Below are positions 24,820 through 34,403 of a stretch of DNA of 38,773 nt, one piece after another (positions within the stretch are counted from its first letter, which is position 1; the number at the start of each line of letters is the position of its first letter). The stretch covers positions 1-38,773 of the forward strand of contig CAYTBT010000028.1 in NCBI GenBank assembly GCA_964436125.1, written 5' to 3'. The DNA comes from CAYRFF01 sp964436125 (GTDB lineage Bacteria; Bacteroidota; Bacteroidia; Chitinophagales; Saprospiraceae). The notes below the pieces were generated by a model. The model was not told the origin of the DNA, made no database searches, and saw nothing but the letters and a program-made list of their open reading frames with translations. Position numbers and translations under genes: made by a program.

Positions 24820-26043
24820 ATGACTTTACTGATAATTACCATAGCACTCTGCTTAATCTTTGATTATATTAATGGCTTTCACGATGCGGCTAATGCAATT
24901 GCGACAATAGTATCTACCAAAGTCCTTACACCGGTACAAGCTGTTATCTGGGCGGCATTTTTTAATTTTGTCGCATATTTTATCTTCAGAGATCACGGCG
25001 TTGCCAATACTGTAGCAAAGACCGTCCATGAAGGAACAAATGCAGCCGGTGTACACTATATTACTATTCCTGTTATCCTCGCCGGTATTGTAGCGGCGAT
25101 AATATGGAATCTCCTCACCTGGTGGTTTGGAATTCCATCCAGCTCATCCCATACCTTAATCGGTGGATTTGCCGGTGCGGCTATAGCGCATGCGGGTTTC
25201 GGTGCAATTAATTCCGGACCTATCTTGTTGATCGCAGCATTTATTTTTATCGCCCCTCTCATAGGGATGATTATGGCATTTCTTATTTCCCTGTTCTTTT
25301 TAAATGCATATCGCAAGACAATTGCCCTCAAACTAGTAGCCGGCTTGATAATTATAGCCACAACTCTGTTCCTATATTACGGCCTGGAATGGAACCCACA
25401 GGAATTATCAACCAATTATCAATCGAATATCTTGAACATTATATTTGATACCGATAATTTTAAGAAAATCCTCTTTGCATTTGTCGTCTATGCTATCAGT
25501 ATTTTCAGCTTATTTCTGAGTTCATTGAATTATGCACAATCTGAACGCTGGTTTAAGCACATGCAACTTGTATCATCAGCCGCATTCAGTATAGGACACG
25601 GGGGAAATGATGCCCAGAAAGTTATGGGGATTATCATGGTGGCTCTCATCGCTTACGATCCATCATCATATCAACTTGAGAATATGGTCTGGTGGATTCC
25701 ATTGGCTTGTTATTCTGCGATTGCACTCGGTACTTTAAGCGGTGGATGGAAAATCATCAAAACGATGGGAACGAGAATAACCAAGGTAACACCATTTGAA
25801 GGTGTTGCCGCCGAGACGGCCGGTGCATTGACGCTCTTCTTAACAGAATATCTGAAAATCCCTGTAAGTACTACACATACAATAACCGGCTCAATTATCG
25901 GAGTAGGAGCAACAAAACGCCTGTCCGCAGTGCGGTGGGGAGTAACAATCGACCTCTTGTGGGCATGGATTTTAACAATCCCTGTAAGTGCCTTGATTGC
26001 AATGCTTGTTTATTGGATTTTTAAATTTGTCGGTCTCGGATAA
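24820..26043 (+). CDS. inorganic phosphate transporter, PiT family
   Basis: A 407-residue inner-membrane transporter with about ten membrane segments. The duplicated PiT signatures are present: GFHDAANAIATIVSTK in the N-terminal repeat and GHGGNDAQKVMGIIMVAL in the C-terminal half. The matched PSSSSHTLIGGFAGA and PVSTTHTITGSIIGVG motifs mark the two halves. It imports phosphate coupled to a cation gradient. It is co-transcribed with the DUF47 gene. Confidence 0.95.
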   Translation: MTLLIITIALCLIFDYINGFHDAANAIATIVSTKVLTPVQAVIWAAFFNFVAYFIFRDHGVANTVAKTVHEGTNAAGVHYITIPVILAGIVAAIIWNLLTWWFGIPSSSSHTLIGGFAGAAIAHAGFGAINSGPILLIAAFIFIAPLIGMIMAFLISLFFLNAYRKTIALKLVAGLIIIATTLFLYYGLEWNPQELSTNYQSNILNIIFDTDNFKKILFAFVVYAISIFSLFLSSLNYAQSERWFKHMQLVSSAAFSIGHGGNDAQKVMGIIMVALIAYDPSSYQLENMVWWIPLACYSAIALGTLSGGWKIIKTMGTRITKVTPFEGVAAETAGALTLFLTEYLKIPVSTTHTITGSIIGVGATKRLSAVRWGVTIDLLWAWILTIPVSALIAMLVYWIFKFVGLG

Positions 26044-26192
26044 TCCATATTGAAGAATTTTATCAATTAGCTTACGCAAATCTGGGTGCTACTAGGCTAT
26101 AAATTACTAGTTCCCGGAGAAAATGTTCAGTTTTCTGTCAATTTCGAGCCATTCTTCAACCCTTTTAGTTTGGCATCGTTGTAAAGACTACA
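26044..26192. other. intergenic region before uvrC with motif copy
   Basis: It contains an exact minus-strand copy of ATTTGCGTAAGC at 26070-26081. No clear terminator or promoter was seen. Confidence 0.4.
26070..26081 (-). repeat. copy of 12-bp motif ATTTGCGNAAGC
   Basis: An exact match on the minus strand (N=T), between the Pit and uvrC genes. Confidence 0.7.
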
Positions 26193-28004
26193 ATGCGCAG
26201 AAAGGAATTCCAAGAAGAGATTTTGCCTACCATCCCGGAGCAAGCCGGCGTTTATCAGTTCTATGATAAACACGATACCATAATATATATAGGTAAAGCA
26301 AAGAATCTGAAAAAACGCCTGAGCTCTTACTTCAGAAAGAAAGATTCTATGCCCCATAAAGCCTATGTAATGCGTAAAAATGCCAAAAAGCTCAATTTTA
26401 TCCTCGTAGATAATGAACACGACGCATTATTACTGGAAAGCACACTTATTAAAAAAGAACAACCGCGATATAATGTAATGTTGAAAGATGGCAAGACCTA
26501 TGCCTATATCTGCATTAAAAATGAACGATTTCCTCGAGTATTCTTTACGAGACGGGTAATTAAAGACGGATCAACCTATTATGGCCCATATACCTCCAAG
26601 TATAAAGCAGAGGTCGTCCTTGAATTTATCCGGGAAATCTTTCAACTCAGGACTTGCAATTACAATCTGAGTGAAGAAAATATAAGGAAAGGAAAGTTTA
26701 AAGTATGTCTTGAGTATCATATCGGCAATTGTAAAGGAATATGTGAAGGACTCGAGACAGAAGAGGACTATATGAAGAAAATCGAGCAGATTAAAAGTAT
26801 CTTAAATGGTAATCTCGGTCCGGTCAAGCGCTATTTTAAAGAAGAAATGAATAATGCCGCTGAGGAATTGCGCTTTGAAGATGCACAAGAATGGAAGAAA
26901 AAACTATTGGCTGTAAACGACTATAATTCCAAGTCCACAGTGGTCTCTACCAAAATAAAAGACGTCGATGTGTATTCAATTGTACACGATGATGAAGTAG
27001 CATTTGTCAATTATATGAAGGTTGTGGAAGGACGTACAGTAAATACATATACTGTTGAGCTGGAGAAAAACCTCGATGTGGAAAGTAAAGACCTCTTGGA
27101 ATATGCCGTCATTGATCTCAGAGATAAGACAAGAAGTATTGGATCGGAAATAATCGTGCCATTTCCTATTGACGTAACAGAAGAAAAAGTCCGCGTTACG
27201 GTGCCTAAGATAGGTGATAAAAAACACCTTCTGGATCTCTCAGAAAAGAATGCAAAATACTTTCTTTTGCAAAAGCGTAAAAAAGCCTTGAATAGGAAAA
27301 AGAAAGAAACACGAGCCGAGCGTATTATGAAACAGTTACAAAAGGACCTGGGAATGAAGGAGTTGCCGGATCATATTGAATGCTTCGATAATTCCAATAT
27401 CCAGGGCAGCAATCCCGTTGCCTCCTGTGTTGTCTTTAAAAATGCCCGCCCATCAAAGAAAGATTACCGCAAGTTTAATATTAAAACCGTCGTAGGACCG
27501 GATGATTTTTCATCTATGGAAGAGGTCGTGTTCCGCCGATATCACAGGCTCCTCAATGAAGGTGAAAATCTGCCACAACTTGTCATTATCGACGGAGGTA
27601 AAGGACAATTGAGTTCTGCTATGAAATCCATCAGGAAACTAGGCCTGGAAAACAAGCTCCATGTCATAGGTATTGCCAAGAAACTCGAAGAAATATTCCG
27701 GCCTGGAGATTCCATCCCTTTATATATCGATAAAAAGTCGGAATCTCTGCGCTTGATACAACAACTGCGCAATGAAGCACATAGATTTGCCATTACTTTT
27801 CATCGCAATCAGCGATCCCGGAAGTTTACCGTGAGTAATCTTGAATATATCGATGGGATAGGACCTACCACTTCCAAGAAGCTCCTGCGGCATTTTGGAT
27901 CGATAAATTCGATTAAAAAAGCAGGCTATGAGCGTGTAGCTGACCTCATAGGACGACATCGAGCTTCTAAACTCTCTCCGGTCTTATGGAATGAGGAAGA
28001 ATAA
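26193..28004 (+). CDS. uvrC: excinuclease ABC subunit C
   Basis: A 603-residue nucleotide-excision-repair endonuclease of normal length. The GIY-YIG domain opens the protein (AGVYQFY at 18-24, IYIGKAKNLKKRL at 31-43). Four cysteines in the family pattern (Cys155, 172, 180, 184) could hold the iron-sulfur cluster described for UvrC. A UVR motif (AAEELRFEDAQEWKKKLLAV) binds UvrB. The RNase H-like nuclease half has CFDNSNIQGSNPVASCVVF and LVIIDGGKGQLSSA. Two helix-hairpin-helix motifs end it (IDGIGPTTSKKLLRHFGSI, ADLIGR). It makes both incisions around bulky lesions with UvrAB, neither of which is in this window. Confidence 0.96.
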   Translation: MRRKEFQEEILPTIPEQAGVYQFYDKHDTIIYIGKAKNLKKRLSSYFRKKDSMPHKAYVMRKNAKKLNFILVDNEHDALLLESTLIKKEQPRYNVMLKDGKTYAYICIKNERFPRVFFTRRVIKDGSTYYGPYTSKYKAEVVLEFIREIFQLRTCNYNLSEENIRKGKFKVCLEYHIGNCKGICEGLETEEDYMKKIEQIKSILNGNLGPVKRYFKEEMNNAAEELRFEDAQEWKKKLLAVNDYNSKSTVVSTKIKDVDVYSIVHDDEVAFVNYMKVVEGRTVNTYTVELEKNLDVESKDLLEYAVIDLRDKTRSIGSEIIVPFPIDVTEEKVRVTVPKIGDKKHLLDLSEKNAKYFLLQKRKKALNRKKKETRAERIMKQLQKDLGMKELPDHIECFDNSNIQGSNPVASCVVFKNARPSKKDYRKFNIKTVVGPDDFSSMEEVVFRRYHRLLNEGENLPQLVIIDGGKGQLSSAMKSIRKLGLENKLHVIGIAKKLEEIFRPGDSIPLYIDKKSESLRLIQQLRNEAHRFAITFHRNQRSRKFTVSNLEYIDGIGPTTSKKLLRHFGSINSIKKAGYERVADLIGRHRASKLSPVLWNEEE

Positions 28005-28134
28005 AATAACAATCCTTGGTTTCACGATCTGCCTGCTCTGCGAGAAGCCTGCTGTGCACTATTCTAGCAATATGAATTTTGCTTTGATGATGAGAAGGCT
28101 TATAGTAGAGATTCTATCGAGAAAAATAGGCTAG

Positions 28135-28851
28135 CTACAAGTCCAACATTGGCACTTCCATAAGCAGTATTCTCGTATTTTCTGCCGCTTTAATATGAAA
28201 TGAACCTACATCTTCAATACCTATGCCATCTCTGCTAGATAAAACCCGATCAGCGATATCAATGCTCCCTTCAATGACAAAGATATATACGCCATTACCT
28301 TCTTTCTGAAGCCGATACGTTTTCTCGATATTCTGATTAAAGCTAGCATAGAAAAACCAGGCATCCTGGTGAATCCATAGACCTTCATCATCGCGAGAAG
28401 GAGATACAATCTGTTGAAAATGATTAACTTGAGCATCGTCGGCAATATTGAGCTCATCATAGCGTGGATCAACACCCATAACATTGGGAATCACCCAGAT
28501 CTGGAGGAATTTAACGTCCTCATCACTTCTCCCGTTCTTTTCACTGTGAATTACACCTGTCCCTGCGCTCATTACCTGCACTTGACCACTTTTAATCGTG
28601 CCGGAGTTCCCCATACTGTCTCCGTGCGTCAATTCTCCTTCCAGAGGTATGCTTATAATTTCCATATCCTTATGTGGATGTCTCCCAAATCCCCTTCCGC
28701 CTTTCACTGTATCGTCATTAAGTACCCTTAATGCACCGAAATGAATTCGATCTGGATCGTAATAAGAGGCAAAGCTAAATGTGTGATATGTGTTCAGCCA
28801 TCCATGATCGGCATGCCCTCTACTATCTGCTTTATGAACTGTTGTTTTCAT
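28135..28851 (-). CDS. pirin family protein (YhhW-like bicupin)
   Basis: A 238-residue pirin, the usual length of the bacterial YhhW type. The N-terminal cupin keeps all metal ligands: His58 and His60 (GRHPHKDMEII), His102 and Glu104 (VIHSEKNG). The conserved start GWLNTYHTFSFASYYDP is intact. Some relatives are quercetin dioxygenases, others redox sensors; the physiological role here is open. It is transcribed alone, convergent with uvrC. Confidence 0.92.
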   Translation of the reverse strand: MKTTVHKADSRGHADHGWLNTYHTFSFASYYDPDRIHFGALRVLNDDTVKGGRGFGRHPHKDMEIISIPLEGELTHGDSMGNSGTIKSGQVQVMSAGTGVIHSEKNGRSDEDVKFLQIWVIPNVMGVDPRYDELNIADDAQVNHFQQIVSPSRDDEGLWIHQDAWFFYASFNQNIEKTYRLQKEGNGVYIFVIEGSIDIADRVLSSRDGIGIEDVGSFHIKAAENTRILLMEVPMLDL

Positions 28852-28948
28852 AATCCTTCTTGTTATTTTATGGCAAGTAGATACATTATGTGCTATCTAG
28901 CATTGACTTAGATCAAGAAGTACCAGAGAAAAAGCAATTCACAAGGCA

Positions 28949-30860
28949 CTATTCCGCCCTTAAGTACTTTTCGAGGCTTTCAAGCTTGCCACTAGAATCA
29001 GAAAGCCCACCTATACGGTTTCTGACAAGCCACAGAGCTTTATGTTCTTTTATCAATTTGGAGAGTTCATCTGCGAGCTTTATGCGATCCTCAAGGGGAA
29101 TATTTTTTGTCGCTTCACCCGGAGCATCCAATCGAGCTATCCCGAGATGCACACCGAATATAGCGAGCTTTGCCGCAAGGCGCGTTTCTTTAATAATGAT
29201 ATCGGCATCCGGACAATGTGGATCAGCTTGCTCCAATAATGCAAGGCCTCTGTTAATCTCTTTTTCTGCTGCTAGGAGTCCCGCTTTTGTCAGTTTTTTA
29301 GTCTGATAATGTCCTTGCATTGTCCATTTATATCGCCTAAGCATAAGGCTGAAAGCATTGGCATTTCCGGCAGGTAAATGTGTTTTTAAATATGCATTTC
29401 CCAGAACGAGCAAAGCCTGTGCAGTATAACCGGTAGTATCGTGAAAAACGTAATCATTCAGATATTCAGGCAATAAACTTAAGGTATTATCGGTATAATT
29501 CCATGCATAAGAGGCACCGAGTAAGAGCGGAGCATAGGAAACTGATTTTGGTTGAAAATGCCCATAATCCCCCCAATCCGTAATTAAATATCCCTTTGCT
29601 CCGTATTTTTCTCCGTTTATCGCTGCATTTTTCAGATTAGCAAAGGCGTTTTTATTCCTCCCTATTTCTGAGAGCCATGTGGAAGTGCCGGGACATACAT
29701 AGAATTCCAGGCCTGATTTTTTTAAACTTCTTTAGATTTTCATCAAATGAATAGCTCGCTCCATATCCCCACACGAGTGCTATCATGTCTTTGGGTAATT
29801 CAGGGATTAGTTCAGGATGATTTAAGATAATATCACCCCAGAACATGGTCTGTTTTCCGTATTTGCGCACTTCATCTTTGAGCTTGAGCAAAAAATTCAA
29901 GTAAACGTGCCCTTTTCCTATTCTTTCACAAGCCTCCTTAGATTTTCCGTGGCATAATTCTACCGTTTCATCACAGCCAATGTTAAAGTATTTGCTAGTG
30001 AAATTTGGGAGGAGTTCTGCATATAATTCCTGCATTAATGCTAGTGACTTAGGATTAATGGGTGAGAGCGAATTTCTATTTCTTTTTCCCCAGATCGTAT
30101 TGCAATCAGTCTCACATTCTGCGAGCTCGCGATATTCATCGTGCTTCAACCACTTTTTCATGTGACCAAAAGAGTTTTGATTGGGTACGAGGTCGATGCC
30201 TTTCAGCCGGCAATATGCATCCAGTATCCGGACTTGTTGTGCTGTCATCGGGCTGGCATTTTGCCACACAACTTTGTGATTTTTATAGGCAAATGTGTGT
30301 TCAGTATAGAGTTGTAGTTCATTAAATCGCCACTGGGCAAGTTGATCCACAAGGAGGAGTAAACTTTTCATAGTAGGGACCTTATCACGACTGATATCGA
30401 GCATATAGCCGCGGCGTTGGAAGTCTGCCCAGTCTTTTATGTTGAATTGTGGGATATATCCATCGGTGGATTTATAGTAATCAAACAGGCGTTTGAGAGT
30501 CTGTATTGCATAGCGCATAGCGCGCTGATTTTTTGCCTTGAGCTTCAATGTAGAGGCATTGAGCGATATCTTATATTCATCGTGCTTCATCAGACTTGTA
30601 TCGATTGCCCATCTGAGAGTGAAAGGAGTATTCCCTGAAAGTGTCGTGGATGAGCTACCACTGTCAGATTCTTGAAGACTTGCGATTATATAAATCTCAA
30701 GCTTGTCTATATCGGCAGTGGAGATGGTACTATTTGCCTTTTTTAATTGAAGTTCTTGTGGAGAAAAGAAGAAATACTTACTCAGTGCTTGCTTTTTATG
30801 CGGTGAGCTAAAACTCAATAGAATCGGGAACAAGGCAAAGAGTATGATTAATTTTTTCAT
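28949..30860 (-). pseudogene. GH20 beta-N-acetylhexosaminidase, split by one frameshift
   Basis: The gene starts at MKKLIILFALFPILLSFSS (30860, signal peptide; an ATG at 30908 lacks this logic) and encodes a GH20-like domain: DWADFQRRGYMLDISRDKVP, QLYTEHTFAYK, NQNSFGHMKKWLKH and the catalytic Asp-Glu pair in YFNIGCDETVEL (about 298-299). At the run of seven T (29717-29723, A on the coding strand) the frame shifts. The first frame then ends at 29652. Dropping one A gives FKKSGLEFYVCPGTSTW and an open frame to 28949, with LITDWGDYGHFQP and a long helical C-terminus. The reconstructed protein has about 636 residues. The homopolymer makes a sequencing error as likely as a real mutation or programmed slippage. 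It would remove terminal N-acetylhexosamines from glycans or peptidoglycan fragments. Confidence 0.8.
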
Positions 30861-31003
30861 GGATTTATTTAATATTCTGAAAGGTAAAGTAGCTTTTTTA
30901 TCACTCAAATATACAAAAGCACTATCAAGGTGTAAAACGATAGGTATAAGAGAAATAAATAGACTTCTTTTTCTATCGAAAATAGCCGGTCGCAGAAATC
31001 AGC

Positions 31004-31912
31004 TTAACAATGCTGTAAATTACACTGTGCATCACAGGATTCAACTTGGATCGTCGGATGTTGAATCCGATGTTTTTCCATTACTTCTCTTGCCGCATTG
31101 CATATTGAATCCTTGGAACTGGGACAAGAAGTGCTGATGACGATATGTATAGTAGCCACGTTGTACGAGCCATCCAAGCTCCACACGTGAAAATCGTGAA
31201 TATTATCTACTCCATTTATAGTGCTGAGTTCTTTCCTGACTTCCGGTATATTGACATTCTCCGGCACAGATTGCAAGAGTACTTTCATCGTGCTTATGAG
31301 ATTACCGGTAGCATTGTAGGCTATAAAGATTGCAATCGCCATGGTAAGTACACTGTCAATCCAGTACCAATCCGTGAAAAACATAAGAGTAGCACCGACT
31401 AAGACAGCAATCCATCCGAGGACGTCTTCTAGGAGATGCAGCATAATTGCCCGGCTATTGTGTTGTGTAGAATCGGAATGCTTCTTCTGGTCGCCTCTTA
31501 ATCTTAAAAATGCAGCTCCATTGACAAGTATTCCTAGCACTGCGAGGATGAGCATCCCTGAACTATTGACAACCTCGGGATTTATAAATGATTTCACGGC
31601 ACTTATGGCCATAATTACCGCACCTACAAGGAGCAGGATTGACATAATTAAGGCAGAAAGGAGAGAAAAACGCCGATATCCGTAAGAAAAATTGGCTGTG
31701 CGGCTTCTACCGGATATTTTCTCCAGGATTACAGCTAGCCCTATGGCACCTGCATCCATAAAGTCGTGAAAAGCATCGGCGATAATTGCAGTAGAATTAG
31801 TAAGGATTCCACCGATAATCTCAACAACTGAAAATGCAAGGTTAAGCCAGAAAGCCATTGTTATGCCTCCTTGTTCAGTATTGCTGTAATCATGATGATG
31901 CTGATGTGCCAT
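31004..31912 (-). CDS. cation diffusion facilitator (CzcD/ZitB-like metal exporter)
   Basis: A 302-residue CDF transporter with six membrane segments. The two metal-binding HxxxD motifs are complete: AFHDFMDA (His49, Asp53) in segment 2 and LHLLEDVLG (His159, Asp163) in segment 5. The N-terminus is His-rich (MAHQHHHDY) and the cytoplasmic C-terminal domain ends in a cysteine-rich tail (SCDAQCNLQHC), both likely metal-binding. It probably exports zinc or a similar divalent cation. No metal-sensing regulator is adjacent; the AraC-type gene upstream is on the same strand, 109 bp away. Confidence 0.93.
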   Translation of the reverse strand: MAHQHHHDYSNTEQGGITMAFWLNLAFSVVEIIGGILTNSTAIIADAFHDFMDAGAIGLAVILEKISGRSRTANFSYGYRRFSLLSALIMSILLLVGAVIMAISAVKSFINPEVVNSSGMLILAVLGILVNGAAFLRLRGDQKKHSDSTQHNSRAIMLHLLEDVLGWIAVLVGATLMFFTDWYWIDSVLTMAIAIFIAYNATGNLISTMKVLLQSVPENVNIPEVRKELSTINGVDNIHDFHVWSLDGSYNVATIHIVISTSCPSSKDSICNAAREVMEKHRIQHPTIQVESCDAQCNLQHC

Positions 31913-32021
31913 AATACATTAATTTGATTAAATCAGATATTTACTTCATTTCCCCTTCTGATAGACAAAGGAAATGTATTTTTTCAATACATACAATGGA
32001 ATAAAGTGGGTGAGTATTGGA

Positions 32022-32879
32022 TTAATCGTGGTTTTTCTGCCTAAATTCCGTAGCAGTAAGCCCTTCTACTTGTGCAAATCGTCGTGAGAAGTATGCGTGA
32101 TCTTCATAGCCAAGTTGTGTAGCAATCTCTTTAATTGATTTATCGGTATAATAGAGAAGGCGTTTTGCTTCAAGCATAATCCGTTCATGGATGACCTGGG
32201 TTGCCGATTTTCCACTGGTATTTTTTACACATTCATTGAGATAGGCAACGGAAATATTTAACATATCGGCGTAATCAGATGGACGCTTTAAGGAGGTAAA
32301 ATCCCTTTCAAGAACACGCTTAAAAGCCTTGGTTTTTACCTCAAATCTATTCAGATTGGCTGTGGGTTTCAGGTCTTTAAGAAACTTGGAGCAGAGATAA
32401 GTAACGAGTAAATTACAGCTAAGCCTGCTCAACTGTTGATACATTTCTTCTTGTTCTTCTCTATTTATATGCAAGCAGAGTTTTACTGTTTTAATTATGT
32501 CCTCAAATTCTGATGGAGATAACTGTAATGGCTTGACCGGTGTAATATCTTCAAGAATCTCAAATGATTCAGAATTCAGATTTTCATTACTTATAGCAAG
32601 AATATAAGCTTTAACGCCTTTTCTATGAATGAATCTATGGACTTGTTGCGGATGAAGATAAACTATTGACTGTGCTTGAATTCTATACTCTTTAAAATCG
32701 ATCTCCATTATTGACTCACCTTTTTCCTGAACCATAAACAGATGGAAGTCATGTCTGTGTGAATAATCACCTTCATCGAATGCCTGTATCGTATCATCTT
32801 CCACAGTACTTATTGTAAGTGCTCCATAAGTGCTTTCCTTTGCTGAATTAACCGGTATGTGAGTAGAATTAATGGACAT
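32022..32879 (-). CDS. AraC-family transcriptional regulator
   Basis: About 285 residues from the start MSINSTHIPVNS at 32879; an ATG at 32930 would add 17 residues and cannot be excluded. The N-terminal part is a cupin-like sensor domain (EGDYSHRHDFHLFMVQEKGES, then YLHPQQVHRF). The C-terminal 100 residues hold the two AraC helix-turn-helix motifs (YADMLNISVAYLNECVKNTSG and IKEIATQLGYEDHAYFSRRFAQVEG). The effector and targets are unknown. The neighbouring CDF exporter lies downstream on the same strand. Confidence 0.9.
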   Translation of the reverse strand: MSINSTHIPVNSAKESTYGALTISTVEDDTIQAFDEGDYSHRHDFHLFMVQEKGESIMEIDFKEYRIQAQSIVYLHPQQVHRFIHRKGVKAYILAISNENLNSESFEILEDITPVKPLQLSPSEFEDIIKTVKLCLHINREEQEEMYQQLSRLSCNLLVTYLCSKFLKDLKPTANLNRFEVKTKAFKRVLERDFTSLKRPSDYADMLNISVAYLNECVKNTSGKSATQVIHERIMLEAKRLLYYTDKSIKEIATQLGYEDHAYFSRRFAQVEGLTATEFRQKNHD

Positions 32880-33234
32880 AAGTTGATTTCTTTCTTTTAT
32901 AATGCTTCCATAAACGGATAATTTAGGCAATATATATCAATTAAACGCTGTAGAGTCGGATTATTCTATATAGCTCAAATTATGCAATGCTCTAGAGGCG
33001 CACAGGTAGAAATATATTGCTTAGGCAAATGAGAGTAATTCCGGCTTGACGGAACCAGCTTGACTAATTGTCAAGTCGATGAGCCATTCACCTAAGGCGG
33101 ACTAAAAACTGCGCTCCCAGGAGTGGAGTTTAATAAATCCTGTGAATACAAGGCAAGCAGAAACTTCAATCAGGCATGGTTTTACTATGTGCGGTTTAGG
33201 CATACTGCATGTTTTGGGTAAAAGGAAAAGACAT
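32880..33234. other. gene-free region with several hairpins
   Basis: 355 bp without a credible gene. It has a hairpin CTTGAC-5 bases-GTCAAG (33059-33075) and an imperfect hairpin of 12-base arms with two mismatches (33106-33117 and 33120-33131). A repeated GCTTGAC occurs at 33044 and 33058, and a one-mismatch copy of the window-wide motif (minus, 33019-33030). A structured RNA or decayed element is possible; I cannot name it. Confidence 0.45.
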
Positions 33235-34233
33235 TCAGAAGAAAACGAGATACCAGCCTATATTGCCTTGCGTATCGACAGAAACGGCAGGTAAAGGTGC
33301 TTTCAAGTAATTCAGTAAATCGAGAATGGTATTAAGAAAAGCATTTTCCCCTTTAAATGCCGACCAATTTATATCCGGACTCAGGTAAAATACCGTGCGT
33401 TGTGGGAAAGGCGCATAGTAATTTATACCATCAGAAATCCATTTATTATTATCACCATCGTATAGATCAGAAGCTCCGATACCTACTGCCCAGTTGAGCC
33501 ATTCAGGATGGGGAACACCGAATGAAGCAAGGTTAACACTCAACCAATAGGTCTGACCGTTATAGTCTTTTATTATCCGCGATGCAATACCTTTCCCATA
33601 GAGTTCCTCGACGCGTTCTTGATATGTCATCGTACCTTTATTATTCAGAGAAGGTATGACAGCAGTGCTGTAACTCTGGGGAAAGGCGGAATATTTCAAG
33701 CGTATTCTCTGTTCTTGCCAGAGAAGATGTTGTACGACGAAGAAGGCGCTACCTGCGGTATTACTTGCGATATCCCACGGTGAAAATCCCCATCTTTCAC
33801 TATATCCATCGAGGACTTCTATGGTAAGTTGAAAGAGGCTTGCAGCACCAGCGGCCATCCACAGTGATTTTCTATCTTTCATTCCTACCCATTTATTAAT
33901 ATCGTAGATAAGATCCGTGTACAGATATGCGGTATAGGCATGTCCCAGTTTATCGATATTACGCCATATTCCCCAGTCATTATAAAAATGGAACTTACTT
34001 CTATCGAATTGACTATACCACACATCGCTTAAGCCGATTACCGTACCGGTATAGGCGATTGCACCAGCGCCATAAGCAGTATAGAAACGACATTTGCGGA
34101 AGCTATCGGCGGGATAAAAAATGCCTTTTTCAGACTGTGCCTCATCTTGAGCAATCGATAGTGTGGGAAAGAAACTTGAAGAGAGAATGAATATGGAGTA
34201 GAGAAATAAATGCGATAGTTGTTTTCTTATCAT
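33235..34233 (-). CDS. DUF2279 family outer-membrane-associated protein
   Basis: A 332-residue protein with an N-terminal signal peptide (LFLYSIFILSSSFFPTLSIAQ). The DUF2279 (YfiM-like) signature is clear: WRNIDKLGHAYTAYLYTDL, then WMAAGAASLFQLTIEVLDGYSERWGFSPWDIASNTAGSAFF, a region with short hydrophobic segments. The C-terminal part is specific to Bacteroidota members (SVNLASFGVPHPEWLNWAVGIGASDLYDG). Its function is unknown. It is divergent from the PorP-like gene, with 170 bp between. Confidence 0.85.
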   Translation of the reverse strand: MIRKQLSHLFLYSIFILSSSFFPTLSIAQDEAQSEKGIFYPADSFRKCRFYTAYGAGAIAYTGTVIGLSDVWYSQFDRSKFHFYNDWGIWRNIDKLGHAYTAYLYTDLIYDINKWVGMKDRKSLWMAAGAASLFQLTIEVLDGYSERWGFSPWDIASNTAGSAFFVVQHLLWQEQRIRLKYSAFPQSYSTAVIPSLNNKGTMTYQERVEELYGKGIASRIIKDYNGQTYWLSVNLASFGVPHPEWLNWAVGIGASDLYDGDNNKWISDGINYYAPFPQRTVFYLSPDINWSAFKGENAFLNTILDLLNYLKAPLPAVSVDTQGNIGWYLVFF

Positions 34234-34345
34234 CAGAATAGTTTTAGAGGCTTATTTCCTTGATTTTAAGTAGATATAATATGGCAAAAATACACTTATG
34301 AAAGGTCATAGAAAAGTCCAATCTGTTTAATTCCACTTCAAGATA

Positions 34346-34375
34346 TTGAGAGGTCGGGAATAAATGTTATATTTG
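34346..34375 (+). promoter_or_regulatory. Bacteroidota-type promoter for the PorP-OmpA-PnuC operon
   Basis: TTG at 34346-34348 and TATATTTG at 34368-34375 are separated by 19 bases, a good match to the -33/-7 consensus of the phylum. The ATG follows at 34404. Confidence 0.6.
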
Positions 34376-34403
34376 AGCCTCGTAGCTTTTAAAATAAGCA
34401 TTA

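Noticed and set aside
34285..34292. -7-like element TATTTTTG upstream of the DUF2279 gene (minus)
   Set aside because: The nearest TTG is 26 bases away, outside the usual 19-21 spacing, so it was not listed as a promoter.
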